64,000 nucleotides of DNA from positions 10,071,501 through 10,135,500 of the forward strand of contig NC_092568.1 of assembly GCF_037975245.1 (NCBI RefSeq). The letters run 5' to 3'. Source of the stretch: Apostichopus japonicus (taxonomy: Eukaryota; Echinodermata; Holothuroidea; Aspidochirotida; Stichopodidae). Numbering within the stretch: the stretch's first letter is position 1; each line of letters starts with the position of its first letter. A model generated the notes under the pieces. The model did not search any database. It was not told the DNA's origin and was given only the letters and a program-made list of their open reading frames with translations. Position numbers and translations under genes: made by a program. Below, one piece after another: positions 12,508 to 25,000 of the stretch.

Positions 12508-14072
12508 GTAGTCACCCACAGTTATATGTACTGCACTTTCGTGTTATGGTGCAAAGCACTTGTACTGACAGTACGAGAAGTATGAAGTTCATGTTTCTAA
12601 TCAGGTTAGCAACTGTTCACACGGACAAGTGCTTTGAAGCACGATATGAAGAGGACAGTATACTCACTAACATTGATATGAACAGGACAGTATATCGACT
12701 AACATGGATACGAATAGGACAGTATACTCACTAACATTGGTATGAATAGGACAGTATACTAACTAACATTGATATGAATAGGACAGTATACTAACTAACA
12801 TTGATATGAATAGGACAGTATACTAACTAACATTGATATAAATAGGGTGACAGTATGCTAACTAACATTGATATGAATAGGACAGTATACTAACTTACAT
12901 TGATATGAATAGGACAGTATACTCACTAACATTGATATGAATAGGACAGTATACTAACTTACATTGATATGAATAGGACAGTATACTAACTAACATTGAT
13001 ATGAATAGGACAGTATACTAACTAACATTGGTATGAATAGGACAGTAAACTGACTAACATTGATATGAATAGGACAGTATACTAATTAACATTGATAGAA
13101 TAGGACAGTATACTAACTAACATTGATATGAATAGGACAGTATACTCACTAACATTGGTATGAATAGGACAGTATACTAACTAACATTGGTATGAATAGG
13201 GCAGTATACTAACTTACATTGGTATGAATAGGACAGTATACTAACTTACATTGGTATGAATAGGACAGTATACTAACTAACATTGATATGAATAGGACAG
13301 TATACTCACTAACATTGGTATGAATAGGACAGTATACTAACTAACATTGATATGAATAGGACAGTATATAACATTAATATGAATAGGACAGTATACTAAC
13401 TAACATTGATATGAATAGGACAGTATACTAACTAACACTGATATGAATTAGACAGTATACTAACTAACATTGATATGAACAGGACAGTATACATCTAACA
13501 TTGGTATGAATAGGGCAGTATACTAACTTACATTGGTATGAATAGGACAGTATACTAACTAACATTGATATGAATAGGGTGACAGTATACTAACTAACAT
13601 TGACATGAATAGGGTGACAGTATACTAATTAACATGAATAGGACTGTATACTAACTAACATTGATATGAATAGGACAGTATACTAACTAACATTGATATG
13701 AATAGGACAGTATACTAACTAACATTGATATGAATAGGACAGTATACTAACTAACATTGGTATGAATAGGACAGTATACTAACTAACATTGATATGAATA
13801 GGACAGTATACTAACTAACATTGATATGAATAGGACAGTATACTAACTTACATTGGTATGAATAGGACAGTAAACTGACTAACATTGATATGAATAGGAC
13901 AGTATACTAACTAACATTGGTATGAATAGGGCAGTATACTAACTTACATTGGTATGAATAGGACAGTATACTAACTAACATTGATATGAATAGGACAGTA
14001 TACTAACTAACATTGATATGAATAGCACAGTATACTAACTAACATTGTAAAATTGTCCCAACTGGCTTGATG
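12508..14072 (+). mobile_element. foldback (MITE-like) element hosting a minisatellite
   Basis: The left part, 12508-12642, is homologous to the reverse complement of about 53465-53640. Shared words in order are ATGTNGTCACCCA, a TACTGNCAGTACGAG hairpin, TTCATGTTTCT, ATCAG and AACTGTT, then AGTGNTTTTGANGCA. The right end, 14041-14065 (ACATTGTAAAATTGTCCCAACTGG), matches in inverted sense the left end of the 53-kb copy, so the element has inverted ends. Within the left part, GCAAAGCACTTGT (12551) and ACAAGTGCTTTG (12625) also form an inverted repeat. There is no ORF, which fits a non-autonomous element. Exact termini and target duplication are unclear. Confidence 0.65.
12643..14046. repeat. 32-bp minisatellite, about 44 copies
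   Basis: Period 32 bp, each unit reading GATATGAATAGGACAG followed by TATACTAACTAACATT. Variants include GGTATG for GATATG, CTCACTAAC or CTTAC for CTAACTAAC, and an inserted GTG (AGGGTGACAG). A few units are shortened. The first unit (12643) continues the homology with the 53-kb element (GATATNGNAG…ACAGT), which shows that the repeat grew from sequence already inside the transposon. Units carry in-frame stops, so it is not coding. Confidence 0.95.
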
Positions 14073-14550
14073 TATAGTCAGTCTACCGATTACTTTGCAT
14101 ACCGGGAGTCGTGTCCTCGTAATTGTTTGTAACCGTTAAAAATAGTATGAACACCTGGGTCCATAGGCTGTACGGAATATTGCACCTGCTAGTTAAAGTT
14201 AATTTGTTACGAAGTGATGTATGGAGGTTTGTTCATTTAGTATAATCTTGTTCGCAATTAGTATAGTAATTGTCACAAACAACCAATAGAAAAGTTTGTT
14301 ATACTAGTGATTTTCTATATACAGCTGGTGTTTACCATCGTGCAAAAATTATACTATCGTTTGAACACCGAACCTCAAACTTTAGCTTTTAGAGACCTTT
14401 CACAACTTTTACAGCGTAGATCTGTTTGCGCTTATCCGTTTGTGTCTGTTAGAATTGGGGTGGAATTTGTTGTTGTCATGAAGCGATTAAGCTATATAAT
14501 ACTTGAAATGAAATAATATACAGTAAGAAGCAGTACGTCATAGCTCACGT

Positions 14551-14663
14551 ATAGGCAACCCCATATATGCACCCCTGTATATAGGCCCCCTATACGGGCA
14601 ACCCCATATATGCACCCTTGTATATAGGCACCCTTATAGGCAACCCTGTACAGGCAACCCCCT
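14551..14663. repeat. short tandem repeat, 43-bp unit then 14-bp pieces
   Basis: GCAACCCCATATATGCACCC recurs at 14555 and 14598 (period 43), with shorter relatives GGCAACCC at 14639 and 14653. Confidence 0.85.
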
Positions 14664-15196
14664 GTATGCCCTGTTGCCTGATTGAGCGTGATCAGGGAGT
14701 TCGTTACAAACTCCTTGGCTTCTTGAATCACTGTTACATTGTTGTATAATTTAGATATATCATTTTCCGTTTGTTTAGCAATTTTGATACCATGCAGGCC
14801 TTTCTAAAGAATATTCAAAATAAGATTTCAATCGTTCAAACTAAAATATTTTCACCAAGTCTGGTTAATGAGCGGCGACCACTTGACCACTGAAGTTCTA
14901 TTCTCAACATTTCGTCACTCAGTCATACTTTTCGTCTATTAGCATTGATTACATGTAAATGTATAAAGCAAATTTGAACACGTAAAAGTTTCGACTTTTC
15001 ACTTCATTTTTTAAATGAAACTTGACTGGGCAAGCTAATGGCCTTTGCCATTGCTATGGCATTTAAGACCGGCAAAAAATATGTAGATTATCAGAATTAA
15101 CTCAAAACGTTATTTGAAATGCAATTTTGGACAATGTTGGTATATGCCTTGGCGTATAGATGCTATAAAAAATCTCAGCTCCGAACGCAAATAGCT
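14664..15196. other. intergenic DNA, no feature seen
   Basis: AT-rich unique sequence with no supported feature apart from the arm TATAGATGCT at about 15157, which is inverted at 15497 (see next entry). Confidence 0.5.
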
Positions 15197-15506
15197 AGTT
15201 GAATGCTTCGTATAACTTTGCGTGCGTAACGCGTACGATTTATATGCGCTCGGTCGTACGCGTATGCGTGCGCGCCTGTGCTTTTGTCCATCTTGATTCT
15301 CTGAACGCAATCAGTCGATTCATAAGAACGTGTATGTGCATGTGTGTGTGCGCGCCCGCTTGTGTGTGCGTACGCGGCGTGATTGTTCATCTTAATTCTC
15401 TGAACGCAACCAGTCGATTCACGGAACATGTATTTGTGCGTGCACGCCCGCGCCGCTCTTGCGTGCGCGTGTGCACTTGTCCATCTCGTACGCTTCAAGC
15501 ATCTAT
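15197..15506. repeat. CpG-rich tandem repeat, about 99-bp unit
   Basis: TCTTGATTCTCTGAACGCAA at 15291 recurs as TCTTAATTCTCTGAACGCAA at 15390, followed both times by CAGTCGATTCA; a partial third copy starts near 15478. Between them lie long alternating purine-pyrimidine stretches (GTGTGTGCGCGCC, GTGCGTACGCGGC) able to form Z-DNA. This CpG density is unlike the surrounding DNA. TATAGATGCT at 15157 and AGCATCTATA at 15497 are an inverted pair bracketing the block. The overlapping ORFs of 111-115 codons on both strands are products of the repeat. Confidence 0.8.
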
Positions 15507-15801
15507 ACACTGTGAGCAGAGGTACGGTAACTATATTACCATGTAAAAAAATGTCCCTAGCCCTGCGAACAAAATGGTTGAAATCAGATTAACTTATTGT
15601 TTACTCTCTTGTTATTGTCCACGAATGGTTGAATATATCGGGAGGCTGCCTTAATTTCATTCTTGCATTCTTATTTTGAATTATTCTTGAAAATTAGAGT
15701 AAACTTCATATTTTTTTTTTTAAAGAAATTAAGTTATATTGACAAATCTAATTTGTAGTTCGTCGGTATATGACGTCTTATACTTTTCTGTGACGAACAT
15801 G

Positions 15802-16129
15802 TTGCTTTAGGACGGCAGAATATTGTTAAGAAATATCATACAAAGGAATGTATTGTTTATGAACAATAATTGTAGGCCTACTTTCGGCAGCTGTGCAGTA
15901 CAATGCAACAATAGACTATTATCAATCGCCTTATTGTATATTAAGTCGGCCGGGTTAGAGTTCCAAATAGTTATTACCTTTTTTTCCTTTCAAAAATATA
16001 CGCATATACGACGTAGAATCCATGCTGCAACCTTTTCATTTCGGTAAACAATGTCATAAAATTTAAGCCGCCTGGGATTTTCTTGTTTTTGTTATTATTA
16101 TCATCATCATTATTTCTTTAAATTACTTG
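15802..16129. repeat. 328-bp direct duplication, copy A
   Basis: Matches 16172-16499 with about 4 substitutions (near 99% identity). It starts TTGCTTTAGGACGGCAGAAT and ends TTTCTTTAAATTACTTG. A 74-codon ORF is open in both copies, but its amino acids fit no family I know, and it may be open only because the copies are young. Confidence 0.95.
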
Positions 16130-16171
16130 TATTATTACTTGTAATTATTTCTTTAAATTTCTTTAAATTAC

Positions 16172-16499
16172 TTGCTTTAGGACGGCAGAATATTGTTTAG
16201 AAATATCATACAAAGGAATGTATTGTTTATGAACAATAATTGTAGGCCTACTTTCGGCAGCTGTGCAGTACAATGCAACAATAGACTATTATCAATCGAC
16301 TTATTGTATATTAAGTCGGCCGGGTTAGAGTTCCAAATAGTTATTACTTTTTTCTCCTTTCAAAAATATACGCATATACGACGTAGAATCCATGCTGCAA
16401 CCTTTTCATTTCGGTAAACAATGTCATAAAATTTAAGCCGCCTGGGATTTTCTTGTTTTTGTTATTATTATCATCATCATTATTTCTTTAAATTACTTG
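16172..16499. repeat. 328-bp direct duplication, copy B
   Basis: Second copy, 370 bp downstream of copy A. The 42-bp spacer is made of smaller repeats of TTATTTCTTTAAATTACTTG, so slippage or unequal exchange at that motif is a simple origin. Confidence 0.95.
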
Positions 16500-16910
16500 A
16501 AATGCGCACAAAAAGAATTCCAAGAATTGTTTAATAAATATACCAGGGAGTAAGTTTGATCACGAGAACACCGCCGGCCCATGCATTCGATATGTAGGAC
16601 CCTGGATGAAAAAAGGGTGATTTTATTTGATCGGAATCGAAGCGTTACCGTTTCGTTCAAGTTTGCCCGTTCTTCTTATTCTTGAACCAAAAGAATGAGT
16701 CACACAACTGTATGCGGGTCGCTAGTTACGTGTAACGATATTATGTATTGCAATCAGCGAGGTCGGCATCACTTATTGTATGCAAAAAAAAAGATAATTA
16801 AATTGTTTAAAGAAGATTCCATCCACGGGCTGCATAACGATAAAGAAATGAAAAAAAAAAGCCAAAGCAAAACAAAGCAAAAAATGTCTATAGAATCCCA
16901 GGCGGCTTAA
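16433..16910. mobile_element. possible TTAA-flanked MITE with 13-bp inverted ends
   Basis: Left end TTAA + GCCGCCTGGGATT at 16433-16449, right end AATCCCAGGCGGC + TTAA at 16894-16910. An exact 13-bp inverted repeat bordered by TTAA on both sides is what piggyBac-type non-autonomous elements leave (family knowledge). The left end is also present in duplication copy A at 16063. No transposase is encoded; the 71-codon ORF at 16695 is lysine-rich and unremarkable. Confidence 0.45.
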
Positions 16911-17490
16911 ATCTCTGATATTATGTCTCTTAATCACAACCTAAGGGGAGGGGAGGGGGGTGTAAGAGAAAGTAGTTTATAATCTACATACTGTGTAGAT
17001 CCTCGGCAACTGTAAACTCATTGAGCCGTATTAGTAAATTATCTCATTCGCTTATTGAAGGATGTAAAAAAAAGAAACGGTAACTGTGGCCGAGTAAAAT
17101 ACCGCAACCGCGTGTATACATGTTAAAACTAACTTGTTAAAAGGAAATATGCATATATACTCATATAATATAAATGAATAACAACGAACAGTATGAGAGT
17201 ATAAGTAAATTAGAGTGATGAAAACATAAATAAATTATACACATATATATATATATGATAGATTACAGCAATTTAAAATTCAATATATATTTTAATAAGG
17301 TTCTGGTGACGGAACCACATGTAAGTCGATTATTTTAGCAGGACACTGAACTGATTCTATTAGTAATTTCCAAACAATTACAAAAAGCAATGTACGTTTA
17401 TTATAGAGTGAAGAAAATTGGAATATATCATCGTTATGGAATTTATAAAACAATTTTAGCAGGGATATTGAACTCAATTTTCTTACTTAA
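16911..17490. other. intergenic DNA, no feature seen
   Basis: A G-rich run near 16945-16961 and a short TA run at 17241-17257. No gene supported. Confidence 0.5.
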
Positions 17491-17630
<140 letters not shown>

Positions 17631-19989
17631 TTGGATTTTTTTTATTTTTACACTTTTTTTTATCTCGACTATTAACTGCTTATACAGTCTGTCTGTCCCG
17701 AGTTCAATTCAGTTGAAAGAGGATGTGAGGCTGTGTTCAAGGGATATATAGTATGATATAGTTTGTTTGTACTTTCTGATCATGCGAAAAGGCCACTCGA
17801 ATATAAGAAGTACAAGTTACCCGTAGCATGCTTACCATGAGAGGGTAACTCGATCGCCCCGTTGTATTTAATATTTCCCCTTTCTTTTTTCGGGTTCATA
17901 CCTTGTACTCTACGCGCCTCAAAGTGCTCAGCTGATTATAAGCATGAACCGCATTGAGATATAGCCAAAGAAAATTCTACATCTTCTCCTTTTCGAACCA
18001 TCTTCATCTACATGTTCACCTGGAACTCTCTTCGAGTACGTCCTGAGGCTCTCGAACCGAACGGTCCCTCGCATTAATTAACGGAAGGTCATCGGTCTAT
18101 GAATCGCTATAACACTGACCGAATACGAAGTTGGTTTATCACAACTGAAATGTGAAATCCGTCAATGATGAAACACTAAAGATCACCATCATTGTATAAG
18201 GGAGAACTAAATTCGACACTTCACAATCGTCTTTAATCTATAGGTAATAAAGATGATTATGATGAGAAGAACCCCCTCCCACCCTCCCCCCCCCAAAAAA
18301 AAACAATGCCACCATCCGACTCCCCCCCCCCCCCCAAAAAAAAGAGCTATAAAAAAGTTAAATACCATTTGGGAAATGTCATGTTTTGACTTTCATCATT
18401 ACTCTATGTAATTAAGACATTTATGATATTGACAAACATGCACTCCCTTCCCTGGCTAAGAAAAAATCATTTCGTTGGGAGATGTCATGTTTGTACCTGT
18501 ATAAGTAGACCATATAATGAGGACTCTGGAAAATATTAAGGAATGATGTACCATAGATAGTTCAACTCATATAATAGCAAGGTATCGAATGATGTTGTGG
18601 ATACTATATATTTAAAAACGTTTATTCACCCCACACCTGTATAGTTCCAGTATTCTTCAGAGAAACTGCTCTTTTGTAAATAGGACGACTATATGACCGA
18701 CGGGCGAAGCCATAAGAATCACATCCAAAGTTTTGTACTAAAACTTTGCCTGGTTATCGTCAGGTTCAGATGCCTTGCATTAAAAGACAACCTATACTTC
18801 ATGTTCAATGTGTCTTCCTTATAGTGGAATCTGTTCCAAGCAAATGTGATGCCTTCTCGTTGATCGTTAATTTCCTAGTCAAATGTCTTTAAAGAAACGT
18901 TCATTTAATCTTATAGGAATGACAAATATCATCATCATATTGGGATGACATACTACCACACTAAGTGACGGTTGTCAAGGACTGTATCAATGTGATAAAT
19001 GATCATGATAAGAACTAGTCACCCAGTTGTCAAGATTAAAAGCGTGAATCCTGCATGCAAAAATTGAAATAATTATCTCCTTTAACCGCTCACCACAGAA
19101 ACGCATCCATACAAATTGTTTATATATAGAGATATATTTTTTACATGTTTATCCATGCTTTTTATCTTTACTAACACACTAACATCATACAGCCTAGTCT
19201 TTTCCTTTATGACTTATATTTATTGCCATAGATACTGGTGTTGTATACCCTATTACCCAGAAACTGACTCATAAGTTTGAGTGTCAGAAGTGGACGGTAT
19301 ACTTGTTTATATAATTTCGTCGTTTGTGACTCATCCCAGGTTTGTTGAAAACCATGGCAAAAGTGAGGGTATACAGGCCCTATATATAGCCTATATCCAA
19401 ACTTACTTTACGCTACAACCGACAGACTTCATTGTATATAGAAATGTGAGGCATTTGTCTACGTCCCAAATGAGCATCCAGCTATAGCAACGTCCTGTAG
19501 AGCAAGTACCGTATGGTCAAACATGGTTAAGAAGATTTATATGATGTATGCAGGGGAGTTCAAGGGCGGAAACACATGTGCTGTAAATGGCTTGGCCGCT
19601 TGGGTACAAAACGTACCGATAAGGCAATGTCGACGCTACGTAGGACGGAGACGGAGGACCAACGAGAAGCGAAGCTTGCCCCCCCCCCCTTCCCTTCCCT
19701 CACCATCCACCACACTTATGTAACTTAAACCATGGAAAGATTACCCAGCAACCGATCACTGATTTGGTTACGTTATACGCTATCCGCTTGTTCCTCCATC
19801 GCTATAGCACTCCTCTCCAACACCCAACCCCCCCCCCCCGTCTACCTGAATGTCTTATGATACAAGGACTGCGGCTATAAATAAATGGTATTAACTGAAC
19901 AATAACGAAAGCCAGACGGGTAGGGTACAGTTCGAAATTAAATTGACAATAATTATAGTGTTTTACGTGAGGAAAAGTAAAAGACATAT
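17631..19989. other. intergenic DNA, no supported gene
   Basis: Two C-tract/A-tract pairs occur back to back at 18271-18344. C tracts also lie at about 19680-19689 and 19829-19840. Otherwise unique AT-rich DNA. Confidence 0.55.
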
Positions 19990-20090
19990 ACCACCCATAA
20001 CTCCCCAACCCATACCTCCCCCACCCATACCTTCCCCACCCATACCTCCCCCACCCATACCTCCCCCACTCACACCTCCCCTTCACCCAC
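19990..20090. repeat. 15-bp minisatellite, C-rich
   Basis: About six copies of ACCCATACCTCCCCC. Because 15 is divisible by three, the minus strand reads an open Trp-Gly-Arg-Tyr-Gly repeat, which explains the ORF there. Confidence 0.95.
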
Positions 20091-21968
20091 GCTCAGTTTC
20101 TTCATGTTGACATACTTGCTTTGTTTGTTTAAGAAGATGTAACCTACTTGGTTCGGACTTGAGGTTGGTTCTGCACCCCAAATATTTCATTGCCAGTTTC
20201 AGCTTATTTTCACCTTTGGTTATTTTCTATTATCATGCAGAATATTAGACTTATGAAAAAACAAAACTATATGACATTGTATCACAACAACATCCAATAA
20301 ACACTTTCGTTCTTAATCGAAATTTTGCGAAAGATTCCCCAACTACCACCCCCCCCCCCTCTCCCACTCCTCACACTCCGTTCAATGTCAAGCTATTTGG
20401 GACAGGATTTCACAATAAATTTAACAAGGGCCAGAGGAAAACATTGTTTGGATCAAAGGACCTTAAAGCATCAAATCTCTCGATATTTGTATACCCAGAC
20501 CGAGCAATGTGTGTGCAGGGCAGGCTCATGCCTATGCCCTGAAAAGTGAACCAACCCGAGTGTAATATGGTGCATGGTTCGATTGTTTTTTGTTGTTTTT
20601 TTTCACGGGCTGGCCGGATTGAGAACCTTTTTTTTATGGCATTGCATCTCATGTCAAGACCCCTACCCCTTCCATTCCATGCCCCCTCCCCCTATCCCTT
20701 CCATTCCATGCCCCCTCCCCCTATCCCTTCCATTCCATGCCCCTTCCCCCCCCCCCCTCTCCACTAATGTCGCTCAAGTATCAGCGCATTGGCACGTGAC
20801 CAGAAAGTATATATTTAAGCTAGCCGGAAAAATAGAAAAGATTTCAAATGTGTCCAATCAAGTGTTCCGATGTGGGACAGGTAAATACACTATCGGCAAT
20901 TATTCATGTATTCTGTCGTGAGCGGGCAACTTCGTGTGACAATTTAAAACTCATTGGAGCTAAACAATTGCCTTAGGTAACCTTGAATAGGGTAAGTTGG
21001 CATTATAATTATGTCAGCCATGTTCTATTACTCCACAGAGTGCAGACAAAGATATTAAAAACATAAAATAAAGAAAAAAGACAGCTTCTAATTACTTTTC
21101 AACAAACCTCCTTCTTTTTTTTCATATCTTTTCTTTTTATCAATCACCCTTCGGCTATTGGTCGAGGTTAACAAATTTTCAGGTCGCTTATAACTATAGC
21201 TACACATTTTTTTGACTATTCTGTTCTTTTCTTTTTAACCTTCTTCTACTTCATTGGCAAAAAGAAAAAAATTATCTAACATCTTTTGTCACTTGCATCT
21301 TAAATTACAGGAAGTTGTAAGGATAAAATCTAATTAATGTTGTCATTCCTTTCGGCTATAAAACAAAAGCAAATTCTCTAATTGCTCATTTAGGTGAATA
21401 TTTCTTCGGGATACGTTTCTTGTCCTTCTCGACAAACCAGTCTTTTTTTTTTTAATCATTTTGTATACTTCCATTCCCTTGACATAGTTCTAAATCTTCT
21501 TCGGATGTAAAATATTAGCTGGATATTGGAGAATAGTATTTATTTATTTATTTGTTTCATTTAAAGGGGAAAATCTTGAGTTGAATTTTTTAATAAAGTA
21601 TCATCCATACTAAGCCAATGTGATATTTATACAGATAACTGAATATCCATTAAAATCAAAACTAATCTAACTGTATCTAGATAATCAAAATTGTATGCAA
21701 TGTTTATTTTTTCTCTTTTTCTTTATTGCAACCCTTAACACTAGTGGCGTTTGCAAACATATAAAATCATTCAATCCTTCCATTCGTCTCTGACCCTTCC
21801 ATAAGGTTCATCCCCTCCCCCCCCCCCCCCCCGCCACCCTACATAAAATCAGTCGGAGAAATGTAGAACTTAGAATTTGGATTTGGCAAAATGAAGGCAA
21901 AAGGCGGTTAAGTCGAGAATTAGGAGAAGTCAAAACGGGGTTTTTATCTACGTAGATCTCTTAGTTGG
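20091..21968. other. intergenic DNA with a 29-bp C-rich minisatellite
   Basis: At 20662-20757 a 29-bp unit with the core TTCCATTCCATGCCCC recurs three times (20670, 20699, 20728). C tracts lie at about 20349-20358 and 21817-21832. No gene supported. Confidence 0.6.
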
Positions 21969-22053
21969 AGAGGTATATCGAAATATGCATGAGCATTAAT
22001 GAGGTATATCGAAATATTAATGAAATATATCGAAATATGCATGAGTATTAATC
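21969..22053. repeat. tandem repeat, 31-bp unit, three copies
   Basis: Units share TATATCGAAATATGCATGAG and ATTAAT; the middle copy lacks about 10 bp (GCATGAG...). The 139-codon minus-strand ORF through 22363 includes this array and has no domain. Confidence 0.85.
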
Positions 22054-25000
22054 CATTATCCAGAACCTTGCTATGATATATCGATGTGAAATGTTCGCGT
22101 GCATGCTTGTAAAGTATATATAAGTACGTAGGAAGTGTATTCTTGTTATATATAGATATAGGCTGTCCTTGGATAGAGTATTCATGGAATCGGTCAGAAA
22201 TGATACTAGTTACCACTCTATTAAAGCACGAATCTGATACAGTCGAGTATGATATAGCGAAAGATTGTGACAAAATACATAACAACGTATTGCCAACATA
22301 TAGCTTTAAGGAGACGATTATTTCAAACGAAAAACATAAAGAGCGCCAAACATACCCCGCCAACTAACATTCAAACTTGTGAATGAATTGCTGTTAGGTT
22401 TTCTTTACTCGAATGTCTCTTACCCGACATTTTGAAGACAAAAAAAAAAAAATATGACAGTTTCATTTTGAGCCCATGAAGTTGCCAATTTCGGTTGCCA
22501 CAATATTTGCACACATACACGGAATACATGAAATATAGGAAACACGAAATCGTATACGTTGTTACTTCATGCAGGACATTTAACCCTGCACCAAGATTAT
22601 ACCCCAGAAGTATGAAATAATTCATATATTTAGGGAAGAGAGATTTTTAGGGACTATAATCATTCTTTAGTTTCTGTTTAAGCCGGTTCAAACCTTACTA
22701 ATATTAGCAATATTCAAAAAGTTTTAACTTAATAAAACTCCTAGAACGAGGAGGTATACCCACTTATGTGGGGACATCACATGGCTTTCAAAATGATGTA
22801 TTTAGCTTACCCAGTCCGACTCGAAAGTTTAAATACATTAAAAGAAGCACGGTAGTTGTGTGTGCGTATAGAAGACGGTTAAGGGGAAAGTATAGGGGGT
22901 GAGCGAGGAGTATCTACATGGAAGAGAGGGGGTAGGGTCGGGTCGCTTTTTGTTGACGATATGATGTGTTAGTCTGTACGACAACGTGAAGTCCATCGGT
23001 TCAACATCCAGTCCTTGTTGTACAATACATAAGAATATGAATGCCACAATCGTGAGCATAACTGCTGACGTCACACAACCACTAAACTACCCCCCCCCCC
23101 CACATCTATAGTCATCCTGAGGCAAAGGAATCACAAAGTTTTAATTTAACTATACTTTGGCCAAACGATTCAAGCTTCGTTCTCTCCGTACAATTAACTA
23201 TAGCTTTTAGTCTTCGTGTTATCAGCAAAATCCTGAAAATTAAATAATAAAGGAGAAAAAGAAGATGGGATACCACTATATAGGACATGACGTCATCACG
23301 CAATGACCCACAATTATCACAAACAGTAACCGTACAGAACGCATAAGCACATACAGCCGTACGCACACGTGTGTATGGGTACGCAGTTGCGGGGACTAAA
23401 CGCTTCATAGATATAATCTGGTGTAACGATGTACGTAACAGATAATGCATCGATTTCTATTATGACATGGAGGGGCATGGGGGGGGGGGTTAAGGGAAGG
23501 GTTGATTAACAAAACAATGTCATCTTACTGTATTTCTGATCACAAGTCCTTTCCACTCAAATACATGAAATGCGTTATTATCACGTAAACTCGCTATGGT
23601 GTAATGCGTTGCTTGTAAGTGAAGACTATAAGAAAACAATGTATATAGATATTGTTTTGTAGAGTCAAGTGAACTGTTTCAAAGTAGGCCAGTGTTATCC
23701 ATCCGACAGTAATGGAACAATAAAACAGAACAAATAAACAAACACTTTTAATAGCCGGAAATGTATACTTCACAATGAAAATAAACACCGAAGCAGTTTT
23801 CTTATTCTAATTTGTTTGTGTGTTTGTTCGGCATCCAGTTTCCGAAGTCGTACAGAACGTTTAGCAATGTTTTGCTCAAAACAAAATAGTCAATCTGCGT
23901 GACAATTTTGGTCGCATAAACTGTTATCATCATTCGATTTTGCTTCCAAAATTGTCTATATAAATGTTGGTGTGTGTTAAAATATGCACACACAAATATG
24001 AGAAGTCAGAAACTTTAAAAAAAAAACGAATTGTGACTTTTTTTCGTCATATAATATTTTTTGCGTTAAAGAAAAAAAGTTACCGAATTTTTAAGAGCAA
24101 AAACTCCGTTTCATTGTCACTTTATGAAGTCACTGGTACATAAATAGCCTTATCGGTATAAATATCAGATGACATACCTCAACCCACTCTACATTTTGTG
24201 TCATTTCGAGGTAGATGAAACGGAAACAAATAAATGATGTAATTTTGTGTGACTACAGATGCATGAAAAACGTTGTTAGGCATCAGAGACCTGTCCCCTC
24301 TAGTTAAATATAAGTTTTTCTAAAGTGGTAATTAAACCGCTCGTCTTTGTTCTCTGTCAGGTCAAATAAAAAACCTATTTAATCATCCAATGTCTAATTC
24401 ACCCTTTACAACCTACTCCCCCCCCCCCATTCCCACGGTCCTCCTCCCTGCCTCCTTCCCCATCTGGAAGTTTCTGAGACATTTAACAGAATGTAATTGC
24501 TTGTAAATTTTGTATTATTAGACAGTAAGTATACATTTTCACAAGAATTTCCGAAATTCTCCAGACCTCGTAAAGCTGGCGTGGAAGTCTACAAATATTA
24601 GTTATACTGCGTCGCTGACTCGACCTATTTTGAAATGTTAGTCATAGAGGGAAAGATAATAGCTTCAAAATGGAACTATTAGCAAGTAAATTGATCAACA
24701 CATCGGCCGATCTCAGTCAGTTAATTAATCTATTGTAATCAATAAACAAAATAGGATATATACTAACAAACATTATCATGTATAGTGAATACCATCGATA
24801 CGCTAATGATTAAACAAATCATAATCAGACGTATATATCTTTATTACTAAGCCGGAACTATTTAGAACTTAAGAGGGAAACGGCAAATTTCATAGTGTAT
24901 ACGTATGGCGGCGGGGTGGGGGGGGGGGGGGGTTATGGGTGTCATTCAGTCATATGCCATATTGGGACCATAGAGGGAAATCCCTTTGCCCTTTTAATTT

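Noticed and set aside
12643-14046. CRISPR array (regular 32-bp repeats)
   Set aside because: No spacers: units are contiguous, and the sequence is eukaryotic. It is a minisatellite.
15823-16417. Twin 74-codon ORFs, one in each copy of the 328-bp duplication
   Set aside because: Open in both copies mainly because the copies are about 99% identical; no domain, signal peptide or coding bias, and part overlaps an inverted-repeat element end.
21944-22363. 139-codon minus-strand ORF as a gene
   Set aside because: AT-rich, Ile/Tyr/Ser-rich composition, runs through a 31-bp tandem repeat, no domain.
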